NCBI GenBank assembly: GCA_937876095.1
Contig: CALFIE010000021.1
Location: 1-34,044 of the forward strand
DNA: 34,044 bases
From: an uncultured Flavobacteriales bacterium
Lineage (GTDB): Bacteria > Bacteroidota > Bacteroidia > Flavobacteriales > Weeksellaceae
Direction: 5' to 3'
Shown here piece after piece: positions 1 through 9,239 of the stretch. Position numbers and translations under genes: made by a program. The notes beneath the pieces were generated by a model. The model ran no database searches. It was not told the DNA's origin and saw only the letters and a program-made list of their open reading frames with translations. The first letter of the stretch is position 1. Each line of letters starts with the position of its first letter.

Positions 1-11
1 ATTTTTATTAA

Positions 12-39
12 TTTGTCAAAGTTTAAAATCTTTGACAAA
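12..39. repeat. Inverted repeat, 10-bp arms
   Basis: The arms TTTGTCAAAG (12-21) and CTTTGACAAA (30-39) are perfect reverse complements around an 8-base A/T loop. No clear T-run follows, so it is more likely a dispersed palindromic element than a classical terminator. The first of three palindromes in the 168 bases before purL. Confidence 0.6.
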
Positions 40-68
40 GTTTGCAAAATTTTTGTGAAAACAATAGG

Positions 69-86
69 AACGGGCTTTAGCCCGTT
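69..86. repeat. REP-like palindrome (AACGGGCT-TT-AGCCCGTT)
   Basis: Perfect 8-bp arms AACGGGCT (69-76) and AGCCCGTT (79-86) with a TT loop. The GC-rich stem stands out in very AT-rich intergenic DNA. Palindromes of this GGGCTTTAGCCC form recur between genes in flavobacterial genomes from my recollection; copy number here cannot be counted from one window. Confidence 0.6.
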
Positions 87-104
87 TACAAAATTGAAAA
101 CAAA

Positions 105-117
105 TTGGCTTTGCCAA
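105..117. repeat. Short palindrome (TTGGC-TTT-GCCAA)
   Basis: Perfect 5-bp arms at 105-109 and 113-117 with a TTT loop, only 18 bases after the GGGCT palindrome. The spacing suggests the two may belong to one composite repeat. It lies about 50 bases upstream of purL. Confidence 0.45.
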
Positions 118-168
118 CATTTATGAAAAACAAATCTCAAAATCAATAAATCAAAAACCTGACATCTA

Positions 169-3100
169 ATGTCTAAAAAAAGAATTTTTGTAGAAAAACG
201 AGGAATTTTCGATGTAGAAAGTTCAAAAATTTTATGTGAAATCAAAAGCATTTTGCCTGAAATACAGTCGGTGAAAGTGTATAATATTTACGATGTTTTT
301 GGTCTTGATGAAAATGATTTCCAAAAAGTGGTATTCAACACTTTTGTAGATCCGGTTGTTGATATTCTACACAACGAAAATCCTGCCGAAAATCTGCATT
401 TCGCAACAGAATTTTTACCTGGACAATACGACCAAAGAGCGGATTCTGCTGAGCAATGCATCCGATTATTGACCAATGCAGAAAATGCCAAAGTACGAAG
501 TGGGAAACTCATTGAATTGGAAGGTATTTCAGAAGCCGATTTGCCAAAAATCAAAAATTTGCTCATCAACAAAGTTGAATCTCAGGAAAAAAATCTTGAA
601 ATTTTAGAAATTCCTGCAGAAGAAATTCCTGATAAAATTATTACTTATCAAGATTTTAATTCGTTTAATTCGAGTGAATTAGCGAAATTTTACGAAGTTC
701 ACGGATTTGCTTTTGGTTTAGACGATTTGGCTTTTATTCAAAAATATTTCCAATCAGAAAACAGGAATCCAACCGAAACCGAACTTAAAGTTTTGGATAC
801 ATATTGGAGCGACCATTGTCGTCATACGACTTTCGAAACGGAATTGACTGATATTCAATTCGAAGGAGAATTCAAAAAGACTTTAGAAAAAATATTTAAT
901 GATTATGTAGAAAAACGGAAATTTCTCGGCAGAGAAGCTAAACCCATTTCTTTGATGGATTTGGCAACGGTTTCTGCACGGTATTTTCACAAAACCGGAA
1001 ATCTCGAAAATCTGGTGATTTCTGATGAAATCAATGCTTGTACCATAGAAATTGAAGCCGAATTTGACGGCAAAAAAGAACCTTGGTATTTGCTTTTCAA
1101 AAACGAAACGCACAATCATCCTACCGAAATTGAACCTTTTGGTGGTGCTTCCACTTGTTTAGGTGGCGCAATTCGCGATCCACTTTCTGGCCGTGCTTTT
1201 GTGTATCAAGCGATGCGATTAACCGGAGCTGGAAATGTTTTAGAAAATATTGCTGAAACTTTACCTGGAAAATTACCACAAAGAACCATTACCAAACAAG
1301 CTGCAAATGGTTATTCTTCCTACGGAAATCAAATAGGTTTAGCAACTACCAAAGTTTCTGAAATTTACGATGAAGGTTACAAAGCCAAGCGTATGGAAGT
1401 CGGTTTTGTGGTGGGTGCAGTTCCCAAAAATTGGGTGCGAAGAGAGCAACCACAAGTTGGCGATTTGGTAATTATTTTGGGCGGCGCAACTGGTAGAGAT
1501 GGAGTTGGTGGTGCAACTGGAAGTTCAAAAGAGCAAGACGAACACTCAATTCATACGCTTTCTACCGAAGTTCAAAAAGGAAATGCGGTGGAAGAACGAA
1601 AAATTCAGCGCTTATTTAGAAATCCTGAAGTAACGAGATTGATTAAAAAATCCAATGATTTTGGAGCAGGTGGAGTTTCGGTTGCGATCGGCGAAATTGC
1701 GGATTCACTGGAAATTAACCTCGATATTTTACCATTAAAATATGAAGGTTTAAACGGAACTGAACTCGCTATTTCTGAATCTCAAGAGAGAATGGCAGTG
1801 GTAATTGAAGCTCAGGATAAAGAAAAATTCATTAAATTCTGCGAAGCAGAAAATATACAAGCCGTTGAAATTGCGAAAGTTACCGATTCTGGTAGAATGC
1901 AAATGTTCTGGAACGGACAAAAAATTGTGGATTTGAGCCGAGAATTTCTCAATACTAATGGTTGCGCCAAAAAACAAAGTGCTAAAGTCACTCATTTACA
2001 GGGAATTAATTCAAAAAATTTGGAATTTAATGAAGATAATTTCCTGAAAATTTTAGCCGAAAAAAATGTGGCCTCACAAAAAGGTTTGCACGAAATGTTC
2101 GATGCATCAGTTGGTGGAACAACTGTTGCAATGCCTTTTGGTGGGAAATATCAACTCACCGAAATGGAAGGAAGCGTACAAACGTTACCAATTTTTGGGG
2201 CGAAAAATGTAGAAACCGTTTCGCTCGCAAGTTGGGGATTTGATGCTGAAATTTCCAAGCAGAATTCGATGTTGGGAGCAAGTTTTGCGGTGGTAGAATC
2301 GGTTGCAAAAATTGTTGCAATGGGTGGAGATTTCAAAAAAATTAGGTTGAGTTTTCAGGAATATTTTGAAAAACTGGGCAACAATCCCGATAAATGGGGA
2401 AAACCTTTGGCTTCGTTACTTGGTGCGTATGATGCGCAGATGAATTTCAGATTGGCCGCAATTGGTGGAAAAGACTCGATGTCAGGAACGTATCAGGATA
2501 TCAATGTTCCGCCAACTTTGATTTCGTTTGCTTGTGCAGAAGGTAAAAAGCAGGATATTATTTCGCCTGAATTCAAAAAAGCAGGGAATTTAATTTATCA
2601 TTTTCAGCATACTCCGCAGGAAAACGGATTGCCAAATTACGAAGATTTAAAAACCATTTTTGACTATATTTTTGAAAAAATTCAAGCAAAAAAAATAGTT
2701 TCGGTAAAAACCATCAAAGATGGTGGAATTGCAGTTGCATTAGCAAAAATGTCCTTCGGAAATAGATTGGGAGCAGAAGTTGAAGTTTCAGAAAATCTAT
2801 TATTAAGTAAAAACATTGGTAGTTTAATCATCGAATCCACCGAAAATTTAGAACATCCTAAACTTCAAAAAATCGGGAAAGTTGCAAATGATAACAACAT
2901 TACCATTAATAAACTTCCATCCTCCATCTTCCAACTTCAAACTGCTTATACATCTACTTTCGAAACACTTTTTCCAACCAAAGAAAAAGAAAAACTGGTC
3001 ATTGAATTGGATGAGAATTTGAACGGAATTTCTAAAAAATCCATCAATATTATTTCACATAAAATAGGCAGTCCAAGAGTTTTTGCTCCGATTTTCCCAG

Positions 3101-3864
3101 GAACAAATTGCGAGTACGAAACACAAAATGCTTTCTTAAAAGAAGGTGCATTGGTAGAAAGTTTACCATTAATCAACCTCAATCACAAAACTTTAGAAAA
3201 TTCCATCGAAAATTGGGTGAAGAAAATAAAACAATCCCAAATTTTGGTCTTTTCGGGTGGATTTTCTGCAGGTGACGAACCAGATGGTTCTGCAAAATTC
3301 ATCGTCAATGTTTTGAAAAACCAAAAAATGCAAGACGCAGTTCACGAACTTTTACAACGTGACGGAATGATTTTGGGGATTTGTAACGGTTTCCAAGCAC
3401 TGGTAAAATCGGGATTGCTACCTTACGGAAAAATTAAAAATTTAGATGAACATTCGCCCACTTTAGCACACAATGCAATTGGAAGACATATTTCGCAAAT
3501 GGTTGATGTAAAAGTGATTAATGACGATTCGCCTTGGTTAAAAGGAATGAAAGGCGAAGTTTATACCATCCCAATTTCTCACGGAGAAGGTCGATTTTTT
3601 GCATCAAAAGAAGAATTGGAGCGTTTGTACAAAAACGGACAAATTGCTACGCAATATATTGATTTTGAAGGAAATATTGCTCACGGAATGCCTCAAAATC
3701 CAAACAATTCACTTTTCGGGATCGAAGGAATTACCGATGAATCGGGCAAAATTTTTGGAAGAATGGGACATCCAGAACGATTTTCAGAAGGTTTGTTCAT
3801 GAATATTCCAACCGCCAATTACCACAATATTTTTAAAAATGGCGTGGAGTATTTTAGGAGTTAG
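169..3864 (+). CDS. purL: Phosphoribosylformylglycinamidine synthase (FGAM synthetase), single-chain form
   Basis: Catalyses the fourth step of de novo purine synthesis: FGAR + glutamine + ATP to FGAM + glutamate, in the cytoplasm. At 1231 residues it is the large fused form (E. coli type, about 1295), so separate PurQ and PurS are not expected. Visible landmarks are the linker motif YWSDHCRHT (212-220), the synthetase motif ETHNHPT (about 313-319), a glycine-rich ATGRDGVGG stretch (about 440), and a C-terminal class I glutamine amidotransferase domain with nucleophile Cys1072 in GICNGFQ and the His1201/Glu1203 pair in GHPER. The ATG at 169 gives the normal N-terminus. It stands alone; dnaN follows 153 bases later behind its own -7 box. 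Confidence 0.97.
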   Translation: MSKKRIFVEKRGIFDVESSKILCEIKSILPEIQSVKVYNIYDVFGLDENDFQKVVFNTFVDPVVDILHNENPAENLHFATEFLPGQYDQRADSAEQCIRLLTNAENAKVRSGKLIELEGISEADLPKIKNLLINKVESQEKNLEILEIPAEEIPDKIITYQDFNSFNSSELAKFYEVHGFAFGLDDLAFIQKYFQSENRNPTETELKVLDTYWSDHCRHTTFETELTDIQFEGEFKKTLEKIFNDYVEKRKFLGREAKPISLMDLATVSARYFHKTGNLENLVISDEINACTIEIEAEFDGKKEPWYLLFKNETHNHPTEIEPFGGASTCLGGAIRDPLSGRAFVYQAMRLTGAGNVLENIAETLPGKLPQRTITKQAANGYSSYGNQIGLATTKVSEIYDEGYKAKRMEVGFVVGAVPKNWVRREQPQVGDLVIILGGATGRDGVGGATGSSKEQDEHSIHTLSTEVQKGNAVEERKIQRLFRNPEVTRLIKKSNDFGAGGVSVAIGEIADSLEINLDILPLKYEGLNGTELAISESQERMAVVIEAQDKEKFIKFCEAENIQAVEIAKVTDSGRMQMFWNGQKIVDLSREFLNTNGCAKKQSAKVTHLQGINSKNLEFNEDNFLKILAEKNVASQKGLHEMFDASVGGTTVAMPFGGKYQLTEMEGSVQTLPIFGAKNVETVSLASWGFDAEISKQNSMLGASFAVVESVAKIVAMGGDFKKIRLSFQEYFEKLGNNPDKWGKPLASLLGAYDAQMNFRLAAIGGKDSMSGTYQDINVPPTLISFACAEGKKQDIISPEFKKAGNLIYHFQHTPQENGLPNYEDLKTIFDYIFEKIQAKKIVSVKTIKDGGIAVALAKMSFGNRLGAEVEVSENLLLSKNIGSLIIESTENLEHPKLQKIGKVANDNNITINKLPSSIFQLQTAYTSTFETLFPTKEKEKLVIELDENLNGISKKSINIISHKIGSPRVFAPIFPGTNCEYETQNAFLKEGALVESLPLINLNHKTLENSIENWVKKIKQSQILVFSGGFSAGDEPDGSAKFIVNVLKNQKMQDAVHELLQRDGMILGICNGFQALVKSGLLPYGKIKNLDEHSPTLAHNAIGRHISQMVDVKVINDDSPWLKGMKGEVYTIPISHGEGRFFASKEELERLYKNGQIATQYIDFEGNIAHGMPQNPNNSLFGIEGITDESGKIFGRMGHPERFSEGLFMNIPTANYHNIFKNGVEYFRS

Positions 3865-3991
3865 AAGTTGGGAAATGGAAAACGAAGTTGAATTTCAAAA
3901 ATTTGTAAAATCAATTCATAAATTCTTGCCAACAATTGTGAATTGTTGATAAATTATTATTTCTTGGTAGGGTGCTATTGTATTAATTTTG

Positions 3992-3999
3992 TATCTTTG
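3992..3999 (+). promoter_or_regulatory. Putative dnaN promoter, -7 box TATCTTTG
   Basis: Exact match to the Bacteroidota -7 consensus TAnnTTTG, 18 bases before the dnaN ATG. A TTG at 3964-3966 could be the -33 element, but the 25-base spacer is longer than usual. The predicted leader is only about 12 bases. Confidence 0.5.
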
Positions 4000-4017
4000 T
4001 GCATATAATATTTTTGT

Positions 4018-5148
4018 ATGAAATTAATCGTTGCAAGTGGAGAATTACAGAAAGCGCTACAAACTGTAGGTGGTGTAATTTCGAGCTCACAATCCAGACC
4101 AATATTAGAAAATTACCTTTTTGAACTCGCAGAAAATAATCTGAAAATCACTGCTTCAGATGGTGAAACCACTTTGGTTACTTCTATAGAAGTGAAATCA
4201 GATGACACAGGTAAAATCGCAGTTCCTGCCAAAATTTTTCAGGAATTTGTAAAAACTTACGGAGAACAACCTTTGACACTTTCTGTGAAAGAAGGAACCG
4301 AGGAAAATGGCGGTTTATTGGAAATTTTAGATGAAAAAGACAATTTTTCTGTCGCACTAGACAATGCAGATGATTATCCTGATTTACCAGAATTTGATGC
4401 TTCACAAAAAGTAATTATTCCGGCAGGAATTCTTTCAGATGCACTTACCAATACACTTTTTGCAACTAGTAATGATTCGCTTAGACCAGTAATGACAGGA
4501 GTTTTCTTCCAGTTTGGAGAAAACGAAACCAATTTTGTATCAACCGATTCTCATAGATTGGTAGTGTACAAAAGAAGTGATTTGAAGAACAAAGAAGCCA
4601 TGGAATTCATCATGCCAAAAAAACCTTTGACTATTTTTAAAAATATTCTTTCTGGTATCAATGATGAGGTAGTGATAGAATTCAATGAAAATATGGCGAA
4701 ATTTACCTTTGGTAATCACGTTTGGATTTGTAGATTAATTGATGGGAAATACCCGAATTATTCTGCAGTAATTCCGAAAGAAAATCCAAATGTAATGACC
4801 GTGAATAGAAATTTGCTGTTGAGTGCAATGAGACGTGCTTCTATCATGTCTAACAAATCTACTAACCAAATTCGTTTCAAATTGTCAGGGAATTTATTGC
4901 ATTTGCACGCAGAAGATACAGAATATGCCAACAAAGCAGATATGCAAATTCCTTGTGATTACAATGGTGATGATATCAATATTGGATTTAGTTCAAAATT
5001 TTTGACCGAAATGTTAGCAGTATTGGGTTCTGATGATGTTTGTCTGAAAATGTCACAACCAAACAGACCAGGAATTCTGGAACCAATTGATGGATTAGAA
5101 GAAGATGAACATATTCTGATGCTATCTATGCCAGTAATTGGAATGTAA
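4018..5148 (+). CDS. dnaN: DNA polymerase III beta subunit (sliding clamp)
   Basis: Forms the ring-shaped dimer that tethers DNA polymerase III to DNA. The 376-residue length matches the family. The protein begins MKLIVASGELQKAL and contains clamp motifs such as DSHRLVVYKR in the second domain and ends with the conserved MLSMPVIGM-type tail, LMLSMP being part of the hydrophobic pocket that binds clamp-binding peptides. The start at 4018 is supported by the family N-terminus and the upstream -7 box. dnaA is not next to it, so this is not an obvious origin region. A TPR protein follows after 96 bases. Confidence 0.97.
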   Translation: MKLIVASGELQKALQTVGGVISSSQSRPILENYLFELAENNLKITASDGETTLVTSIEVKSDDTGKIAVPAKIFQEFVKTYGEQPLTLSVKEGTEENGGLLEILDEKDNFSVALDNADDYPDLPEFDASQKVIIPAGILSDALTNTLFATSNDSLRPVMTGVFFQFGENETNFVSTDSHRLVVYKRSDLKNKEAMEFIMPKKPLTIFKNILSGINDEVVIEFNENMAKFTFGNHVWICRLIDGKYPNYSAVIPKENPNVMTVNRNLLLSAMRRASIMSNKSTNQIRFKLSGNLLHLHAEDTEYANKADMQIPCDYNGDDINIGFSSKFLTEMLAVLGSDDVCLKMSQPNRPGILEPIDGLEEDEHILMLSMPVIGM

Positions 5149-5167
5149 ACCGCATACTATAGTTTGC

Positions 5168-5225
5168 ATATGAGATGTGGAATGTGAGATTTTCTTAGAA
5201 TTTTTTCACTTTTTGCATCTCATAT
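5168..5225. repeat. Inverted repeat with long loop between dnaN and the TPR gene
   Basis: Arms ATATGAGATG (5168-5177) and CATCTCATAT (5216-5225) are exact reverse complements separated by 38 bases. A T-rich stretch follows. It could end the dnaN transcript or be a decayed repeat; the long loop makes an intrinsic terminator doubtful. Confidence 0.35.
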
Positions 5226-5244
5226 TTATTTTAATACAAGATTT

Positions 5245-5895
5245 ATGAAAAAATATTTTTTACTTTTTTCGGTACTGCTATTTCAATTGGCGTTTTCTCA
5301 AAGTGATTTTCTCAAAGATGGAAATTTACTATTGAGCCAAAAAAAATATACAGATGCAGAAGTGATTTTTAGAAAAGGTTTGGCGCAAAATCCCAAAGAA
5401 TTATCATTGAAAAATCAATTGGCGTTTTCACTTATTTATCAAAAAAAATATGCAGAAGCCGAAAAATTGATTAATGAAGTATTGCAAGTAGAACCCAAGA
5501 ACAAAGCTGCACTTTGGTACGGTGGAATGAATAATTTGAACAACAAAGGAGGTAGTGCAAGAAAAGCAGTCAATTATTTTGAAAAATCTAAAAGTTTGCT
5601 GGAAAAAGATTCCCCCAAAAAATCAATTACCGATTATTTCATTGGGAAATCGTACAAAAATTTACTTTTTACCGAAGGTCTTACTCAGTCAGAAATAGAT
5701 AAAATGGTGACGTCTTTCCAAAGTTTTGTAACTACACAACCAAAAGCAGAAGATAAAGCAGAAGTAGTAGATTTTTTGGCATTTGTGAAAAGAAGTAAGC
5801 CAAAAAAATCAGCGCAAAAATGGATTATTGTTACTGAAGATAAAGGTGCAGAAAAGCAAGTGAACCAATTTTTTAATGATGCTAAAAATAAATAA
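5245..5895 (+). CDS. Secreted tetratricopeptide repeat protein
   Basis: A 216-residue protein with a Sec signal peptide (MKKYFLLFSVLLFQLAFS then QSD), so it is exported to the periplasm or envelope. Two to three TPR-like helical pairs follow (about residues 22-125), seen as GNLLLSQKKYTDAE, AFSLIYQKKYAEAE and an alanine/tyrosine pattern. The C-terminal part is lysine-rich and less repeat-like. TPR domains mediate protein-protein contacts; nothing shows the partner. It lies between dnaN (96 bases) and pheT (68 bases) on the same strand, but neither neighbour implies a function. Confidence 0.8.
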   Translation: MKKYFLLFSVLLFQLAFSQSDFLKDGNLLLSQKKYTDAEVIFRKGLAQNPKELSLKNQLAFSLIYQKKYAEAEKLINEVLQVEPKNKAALWYGGMNNLNNKGGSARKAVNYFEKSKSLLEKDSPKKSITDYFIGKSYKNLLFTEGLTQSEIDKMVTSFQSFVTTQPKAEDKAEVVDFLAFVKRSKPKKSAQKWIIVTEDKGAEKQVNQFFNDAKNK

Positions 5896-5963
5896 ACACT
5901 TCGTTTATAAATTTATTATCATTAAAAAAATAAAATAGCAAAAAAAAGATTTTATAATATACA

Positions 5964-8366
5964 ATGAAGATTTCAAATAATTGGTTAAAAGATTTCATAA
6001 AAACAGATCTGAAAACAGAAAAAATAAGTGAATATCTTACAGATATAGGTTTAGAAGTAGAAGGTGTAGAAAAATTTGAAAGCATAAAAGGTAGTTTGCA
6101 AGGAATTGTGGTTGGTAAAGTTCTAACCTGCGAAAAACATGCAAATGCTGATAAATTAAGTAAAACAACTGTAGATTTGGGCAACGGAAATGTGGTACAA
6201 ATTGTTTGTGGCGCTCCCAATGTTGCAGCCGGACAAACAGTTCCAGTTGCGGTAGTTGGAACCCAATTATACAAAAACGGTGAAGCTTTTACCATACAAA
6301 AAGCCAAAATTAGAGGCGAAGTTTCTGAAGGAATGATTTGTGCAGAAGACGAATTGGGATTGAGTGATGATCACGGTGGAATTATGGTTTTAGATCCCGA
6401 AAAATATGTAATTGGCAGCAAATTTTCTGATTATTTTGAATTGGTGAATGATGAAGTCTACGAAATCGGACTTACTCCAAACCGTACCGATGCAATGTCA
6501 CATACTGGTGTTGCAAGAGATTTGCATGCATTTTTGGTTTCTAATGATTTATCTTCAGAATACCTGAAATCTACGCCACAAATTATAAATGTTGCTGGTA
6601 CCAATGATTTCCAATTAGAGGTAGAAAATGCAGAATTGTGCCCAAGATATTTGGGTGCAGTTATCGAAAATGTAACCGTTACAGAATCGCCAGATTGGTT
6701 GAAATACAGATTGAAAGCAATTGGTTTGTCACCAGTAAACAATGTAGTAGATATTACCAATTATATTTTACATGGTTTCGGACAACCACTTCATGCATTT
6801 GATGCAGATAAGATTGCAGATAAGAAAGTAAAAGTAGGTGTTTGCAAAGCAAAAACTAAATTTAAAACTTTAGATGGAGTAGAACGCAATTTGAATGGTA
6901 CCGAAATTATGATAAAAAACGGGAAAGACCAACCAATGTGTATTGCAGGAGTTTTTGGTGGAGAAAATTCGGGAGTTTCAGCTACTACTAAAAATATTTT
7001 TGTAGAAAGTGCCTATTTCAATCCTGTTGCAATCAGAAAAGCAGCCAAATTTCACGGTCTGAATACAGATGCATCTTTCCGTTTTGAACGTGGAGTAGAT
7101 CCTAATATTACAAGAACAGCACTTACTTACGCCATCAAAATGATTACTGAAATTGCAGGCGGAACTTTGAGTGGACAATTATTGGAGTTTTACCCTAAAA
7201 AAATAGAAGATCAATACCTCATTCTAAGATATTCTAAAATTGAACAAATTTTGGGAAAGAAAATCCATCGTGAAAAAATTAGAGAAATTTTGAAATCATT
7301 AGAAATAACTATTCTTAATGAAATTCAGAACGGATTAGAAATTGCAGTACCACCTTATAGAGCAGATGTAACAAGAGAAATAGATGTGATCGAAGAAATT
7401 TTAAGAATCTACGGTTACAACAAAATAGATGCCCCGAAAAAACTTTCTTTCACACCAGTGAAACAAGATTTAGACAATCAAGATGCTCTTGAAAATAATT
7501 GGGCAGTTTTGCTACAAAGTCAAGGTTTTCACGAGGTGATGAATAATTCGCTCACTTCTCTGAAAGATAAAACAAATTCTGTGAAGTTGTTAAATCCACT
7601 AAGTGGAGATTTAGAATATATGAGAACTTCATTGTTAGAAGGACTTTTGAATAATGCTATTTATAATATTAATAGAAAAAATCAGGACATTAAATTTTTT
7701 GAATTCGGGAAAATTTATCACCATATCAACAAAAAATATTTGGAAAGAAAACAATTGGCATTGTTGGTTTCTGGTAGAAACGTAGCAGAAAATTGGCTTC
7801 AGCCAAAATCTGCAACCAATTTTTATTTTTTGAAAGCATATGTACAAATACTACTCAGTAAACTGAATCTGAATTATATAGAAAAAACCATCTCAGATCC
7901 TCGTTTTGCAGATGGTTTAGAATTGGTGGTTGACAAAAAAGTGGTTGCAAGATTGGGTAAAGTTTCTGCAGAAATGTTACAGGATTTTGGCATAGACCAA
8001 GACTGTTATTATGCAGAAATAGAACTAGAAACTTGCGATAAATTGAGAAGTAAGGAGAATTTAAAATTTGTAGATATCCCTAAATTCAATAAAATTCGTA
8101 GAGATTTAGCATTGCTTCTAGATCAGAAGGTTTCTTATGCAGAAGTGTATGAAATTGCCAAGAAAAACCCGTCTAAATTTTTGAAAAACATTCAACTTTT
8201 TGATGTGTACGAAGGTAAAAATTTACCAGAAGGTAAAAAATCGTATGCAGTGAGTTTTGAATTATTAAATGAAGAAAAAACGTTAGAAGAAAAAGAAATT
8301 TCTGAGGTAATGAATTCATTGGTCAATTCTTTTCAAAAAGAATTGGGAGCAGAATTACGATCGTAG
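5964..8366 (+). CDS. pheT: Phenylalanyl-tRNA synthetase beta subunit
   Basis: Beta chain of the alpha2-beta2 enzyme that charges tRNA-Phe. The 800-residue length is typical. Domains in order: N-terminal MKISNNWLKDF start, tRNA-binding OB fold (about 40-150, with CGAPNVAAGQ), B3/B4 editing domain (about 210-390, with HAFDADK and FRFERGVDPN), B5 domain (about 405-475, ending at the RIYGYN motif), synthetase-like core, and a C-terminal ferredoxin-fold anticodon-binding domain (about 705-800, with RRDLALLLD). The alpha subunit gene pheS is not in this window, so the two subunits are unlinked here, unlike the pheST operon of many bacteria. Confidence 0.97.
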   Translation: MKISNNWLKDFIKTDLKTEKISEYLTDIGLEVEGVEKFESIKGSLQGIVVGKVLTCEKHANADKLSKTTVDLGNGNVVQIVCGAPNVAAGQTVPVAVVGTQLYKNGEAFTIQKAKIRGEVSEGMICAEDELGLSDDHGGIMVLDPEKYVIGSKFSDYFELVNDEVYEIGLTPNRTDAMSHTGVARDLHAFLVSNDLSSEYLKSTPQIINVAGTNDFQLEVENAELCPRYLGAVIENVTVTESPDWLKYRLKAIGLSPVNNVVDITNYILHGFGQPLHAFDADKIADKKVKVGVCKAKTKFKTLDGVERNLNGTEIMIKNGKDQPMCIAGVFGGENSGVSATTKNIFVESAYFNPVAIRKAAKFHGLNTDASFRFERGVDPNITRTALTYAIKMITEIAGGTLSGQLLEFYPKKIEDQYLILRYSKIEQILGKKIHREKIREILKSLEITILNEIQNGLEIAVPPYRADVTREIDVIEEILRIYGYNKIDAPKKLSFTPVKQDLDNQDALENNWAVLLQSQGFHEVMNNSLTSLKDKTNSVKLLNPLSGDLEYMRTSLLEGLLNNAIYNINRKNQDIKFFEFGKIYHHINKKYLERKQLALLVSGRNVAENWLQPKSATNFYFLKAYVQILLSKLNLNYIEKTISDPRFADGLELVVDKKVVARLGKVSAEMLQDFGIDQDCYYAEIELETCDKLRSKENLKFVDIPKFNKIRRDLALLLDQKVSYAEVYEIAKKNPSKFLKNIQLFDVYEGKNLPEGKKSYAVSFELLNEEKTLEEKEISEVMNSLVNSFQKELGAELRS

Positions 8367-8428
8367 AAAAGGACGTTTTCTCTATTGAGTGATTTTTTTC
8401 TGATTAGGAATAATTATTAGAAAAGATT

Positions 8429-8436
8429 TACGTTTG
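8429..8436 (+). promoter_or_regulatory. Putative promoter of META-domain lipoprotein, -7 box TACGTTTG
   Basis: Exact TAnnTTTG match 63 bases before the ATG at 8500. No convincing TTG -33 element is seen at the usual spacing. Confidence 0.35.
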
Positions 8437-8499
8437 ATTAGAACTCACCTTGAAAAACAATTTTCTTGTCAAGAAAACAAACTAAAAACAAATACTACA

Positions 8500-8895
8500 A
8501 TGAAAAAATTAATCTTGTTAATCGCTGCATGTTTGCTCCTTATTACTTGTAATACAGTTGCAAATAGTAAGGGAACTGAGCAACTACCTTTGGTAAATAC
8601 CAATTGGACTTTAAATGATAATAATATGGTGCAGAAACCAACATTGGTTTTTGAATCAAATAGAGTCAGTGGAAATGCAGGTTGTAACAATTATTTTGGG
8701 GATTTTATAAGCACTTCAGCTGGAAAATTTTCAGTAAGCAATATTGGTTCTACCAAAAAAGCTTGTCCGGAATTATCTGCAGAAACTACATACTTAAATA
8801 TACTGCAAAAAGCCAATAATTATGTTGCAACCAGTACTTCACTAGAGTTGTACCAAGATAAATTGTTGTTGTTGAAATTTACCAAAATGCCTTAA
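8500..8895 (+). CDS. META-domain lipoprotein (HslJ-like)
   Basis: A 131-residue protein. The ATG at 8500 is preferred over upstream in-frame starts because it gives a textbook lipoprotein signal, MKKLILLIAACLLLITC, with lipidation Cys17. The rest is a META (DUF306) domain: NTNWTLNDN near the start of the mature chain, the strand VFESNRVSGNAGCNNYFG, and the SNIGSTKKACPE turn. The family includes E. coli HslJ, linked to heat shock and novobiocin resistance; its molecular role is unsettled. It sits between pheT and a strong terminator, with its own putative promoter, so it is probably monocistronic. Confidence 0.85.
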   Translation: MKKLILLIAACLLLITCNTVANSKGTEQLPLVNTNWTLNDNNMVQKPTLVFESNRVSGNAGCNNYFGDFISTSAGKFSVSNIGSTKKACPELSAETTYLNILQKANNYVATSTSLELYQDKLLLLKFTKMP

Positions 8896-8923
8896 TAGAG
8901 CATTTGTACGAAATACATAAACA

Positions 8924-8959
8924 AAAAAATCCTGAAAATGTACATTTTCAGGATTTTTT
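8924..8959. terminator. Bidirectional intrinsic terminator
   Basis: A perfect 36-base palindrome centred on GTAC, with core CCTGAAAATGT / ACATTTTCAGG flanked by six A on the left and six T on the right. It serves both convergent genes: the META lipoprotein from the left and the small acidic protein, whose stop codon is two bases away, from the right. Confidence 0.9.
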
Positions 8960-8960
8960 A

Positions 8961-9200
8961 TTATTCGTCGTCTTCGTCTTCGTATTTTGCGAGTTCTTCA
9001 TCGCACCATTTAAATGCTTGTTCTACCACTTTGGTAGCTTCATCAGCTACTGTTTCTTCGTCATCGCCTTCCAAATCATCTAACCATTCTACTTCTTCTT
9101 CTTCCACATTCAAAATGAATCTTGGATATTCTGTGTGTACAACGAACAGATCTTCTGGGAAATCTGAATTATCAGCTAACAAAAACTTGGGTAATTTCAT
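8961..9200 (-). CDS. Small highly acidic conserved protein
   Basis: A 79-residue protein without a signal peptide or membrane segment, so probably cytosolic. It starts MKLPKFLLADNSDFPEDLF, and its second half is very rich in Asp and Glu (VEEEEVEWLDDLEGDDEE and a terminal EDEDDE). I recall similar short acidic proteins as conserved hypotheticals in Flavobacteriia, but no function is known to me. It is the last gene of a minus-strand run and ends at a strong terminator. The opposite strand reads as a serine-rich frame, which is a shadow of the GAA/GAT-rich codons. Confidence 0.75.
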   Translation of the reverse strand: MKLPKFLLADNSDFPEDLFVVHTEYPRFILNVEEEEVEWLDDLEGDDEETVADEATKVVEQAFKWCDEELAKYEDEDDE

Positions 9201-9239
9201 AAGTTTAATAAATTTATATAATCAACAAAGATAATAAAA

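Noticed and set aside
8938..9234. Serine-rich plus-strand reading frame
   Set aside because: It is the reverse-complement shadow of the Glu/Asp-rich codons of the minus-strand acidic gene and overlaps its terminator.
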